DNA of 6,121 nt, from the NCBI GenBank assembly GCA_017540385.1, contig JAFYBD010000164.1, forward strand, positions 1 through 6,121. Direction: 5' to 3'. The stretch is from Lentisphaeria bacterium. Its GTDB lineage: Bacteria > Verrucomicrobiota > Lentisphaeria > Victivallales > UBA1829. The notes under the pieces are model-generated. The model saw nothing but the letters and a program-made list of their open reading frames with translations. It was not told the DNA's origin and made no database searches. Of the stretch, positions 5,943 through 6,121 are shown one piece after another. A program made the position numbers and the translations under genes. Each line of letters opens with the position of its first letter. Position 1 is the stretch's first letter.

Positions 5943-6085
5943 GCCCCCCCCTACCCTTATTGAAATTACGGGGCGCAGCTATGCGAAAACAGAGGCGAAC
6001 CCGCGGGGAACGATTGCGTCTTCCGGTTTTTCGGCCCAAAAACGAAGAAAACTGGCATCAGACCCGTTTTTTTACGCGGGAAGGC
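5943..6085. other. Non-coding sequence between the mnmA remnant and the right-end promoter
   Basis: It begins with a run of eight C (5944-5951) at the point where recognisable mnmA sequence ends, followed by mixed sequence with T-rich and A-rich patches. No open frame of note, tRNA or clear terminator was seen. Confidence 0.4.
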
Positions 6086-6114
6086 TTGCTTTTTTCGCCG
6101 CGAAGGTGTATAGT
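6086..6114 (+). promoter_or_regulatory. Candidate promoter of a rightward gene beyond the window
   Basis: TTGCTT (6086-6091) serves as a -35 box (TTG conserved), followed by a 17-base spacer and TATAGT (6109-6114). The block AAGGTGTATAGT (6103-6114) is identical to that in the secretin promoter, with AT again two bases further on. Transcription would start near 6121, so the controlled gene lies outside the window. Confidence 0.5.
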
Positions 6115-6121
6115 TATCGCG

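Overview
The window suggests a GC-rich Gram-negative bacterium with an outer membrane. Two exported secretin-family proteins lie in tandem, promoters look sigma70-like, and the coding parts use GC-rich third positions. The overall flavour recalls the Lentisphaerota/PVC group, but this is a weak guess with no marker gene to confirm it.

The left half (1-3271, minus strand) is a two-gene operon, read right to left. Secretin A (3271 to 1715, 518 residues) is complete. After 21 bases comes secretin B (1693 to beyond base 1, 564 codons visible, no stop in the window). Both have signal peptides, N-terminal ring-type domains and the proline-rich end of the secretin barrel. They look like diverged paralogues that together, or with partners outside the window, would form an outer-membrane channel. 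A near-consensus promoter (TTGACA-N17-TATAGT, minus strand, 3656-3684) sits about 380 bases upstream of secretin A, giving a long untranslated leader.

The middle (3685-4346) is a mostly non-coding, more AT-rich divergent region. It holds a possible 45-codon ORF whose end overlaps the secretin promoter, a possible rightward promoter near 3980-4009, and a 145-base interrupted inverted repeat (4120-4264) that could fold into a long branched hairpin.

The right half carries one plus-strand gene ending at 5744. It encodes a PP-loop ATP pyrophosphatase-like protein with an SGGIDS motif and a four-cysteine cluster spaced much as in QueC. Its exact product is unknown and its start is uncertain (ATG 4347 or TTG 4503). 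Directly abutting its stop, on the opposite strand, is what I read as a decayed 3' end of mnmA (tRNA 2-thiouridylase). It has lost its 5' part, and its last conserved stretch is best explained by three single-G deletions. The last 180 bases hold no gene but end in a promoter that shares a 12-base block with the secretin promoter, so another rightward gene probably starts just outside the window.

No tRNA, rRNA, CRISPR array, transposase or complete mobile element was seen.
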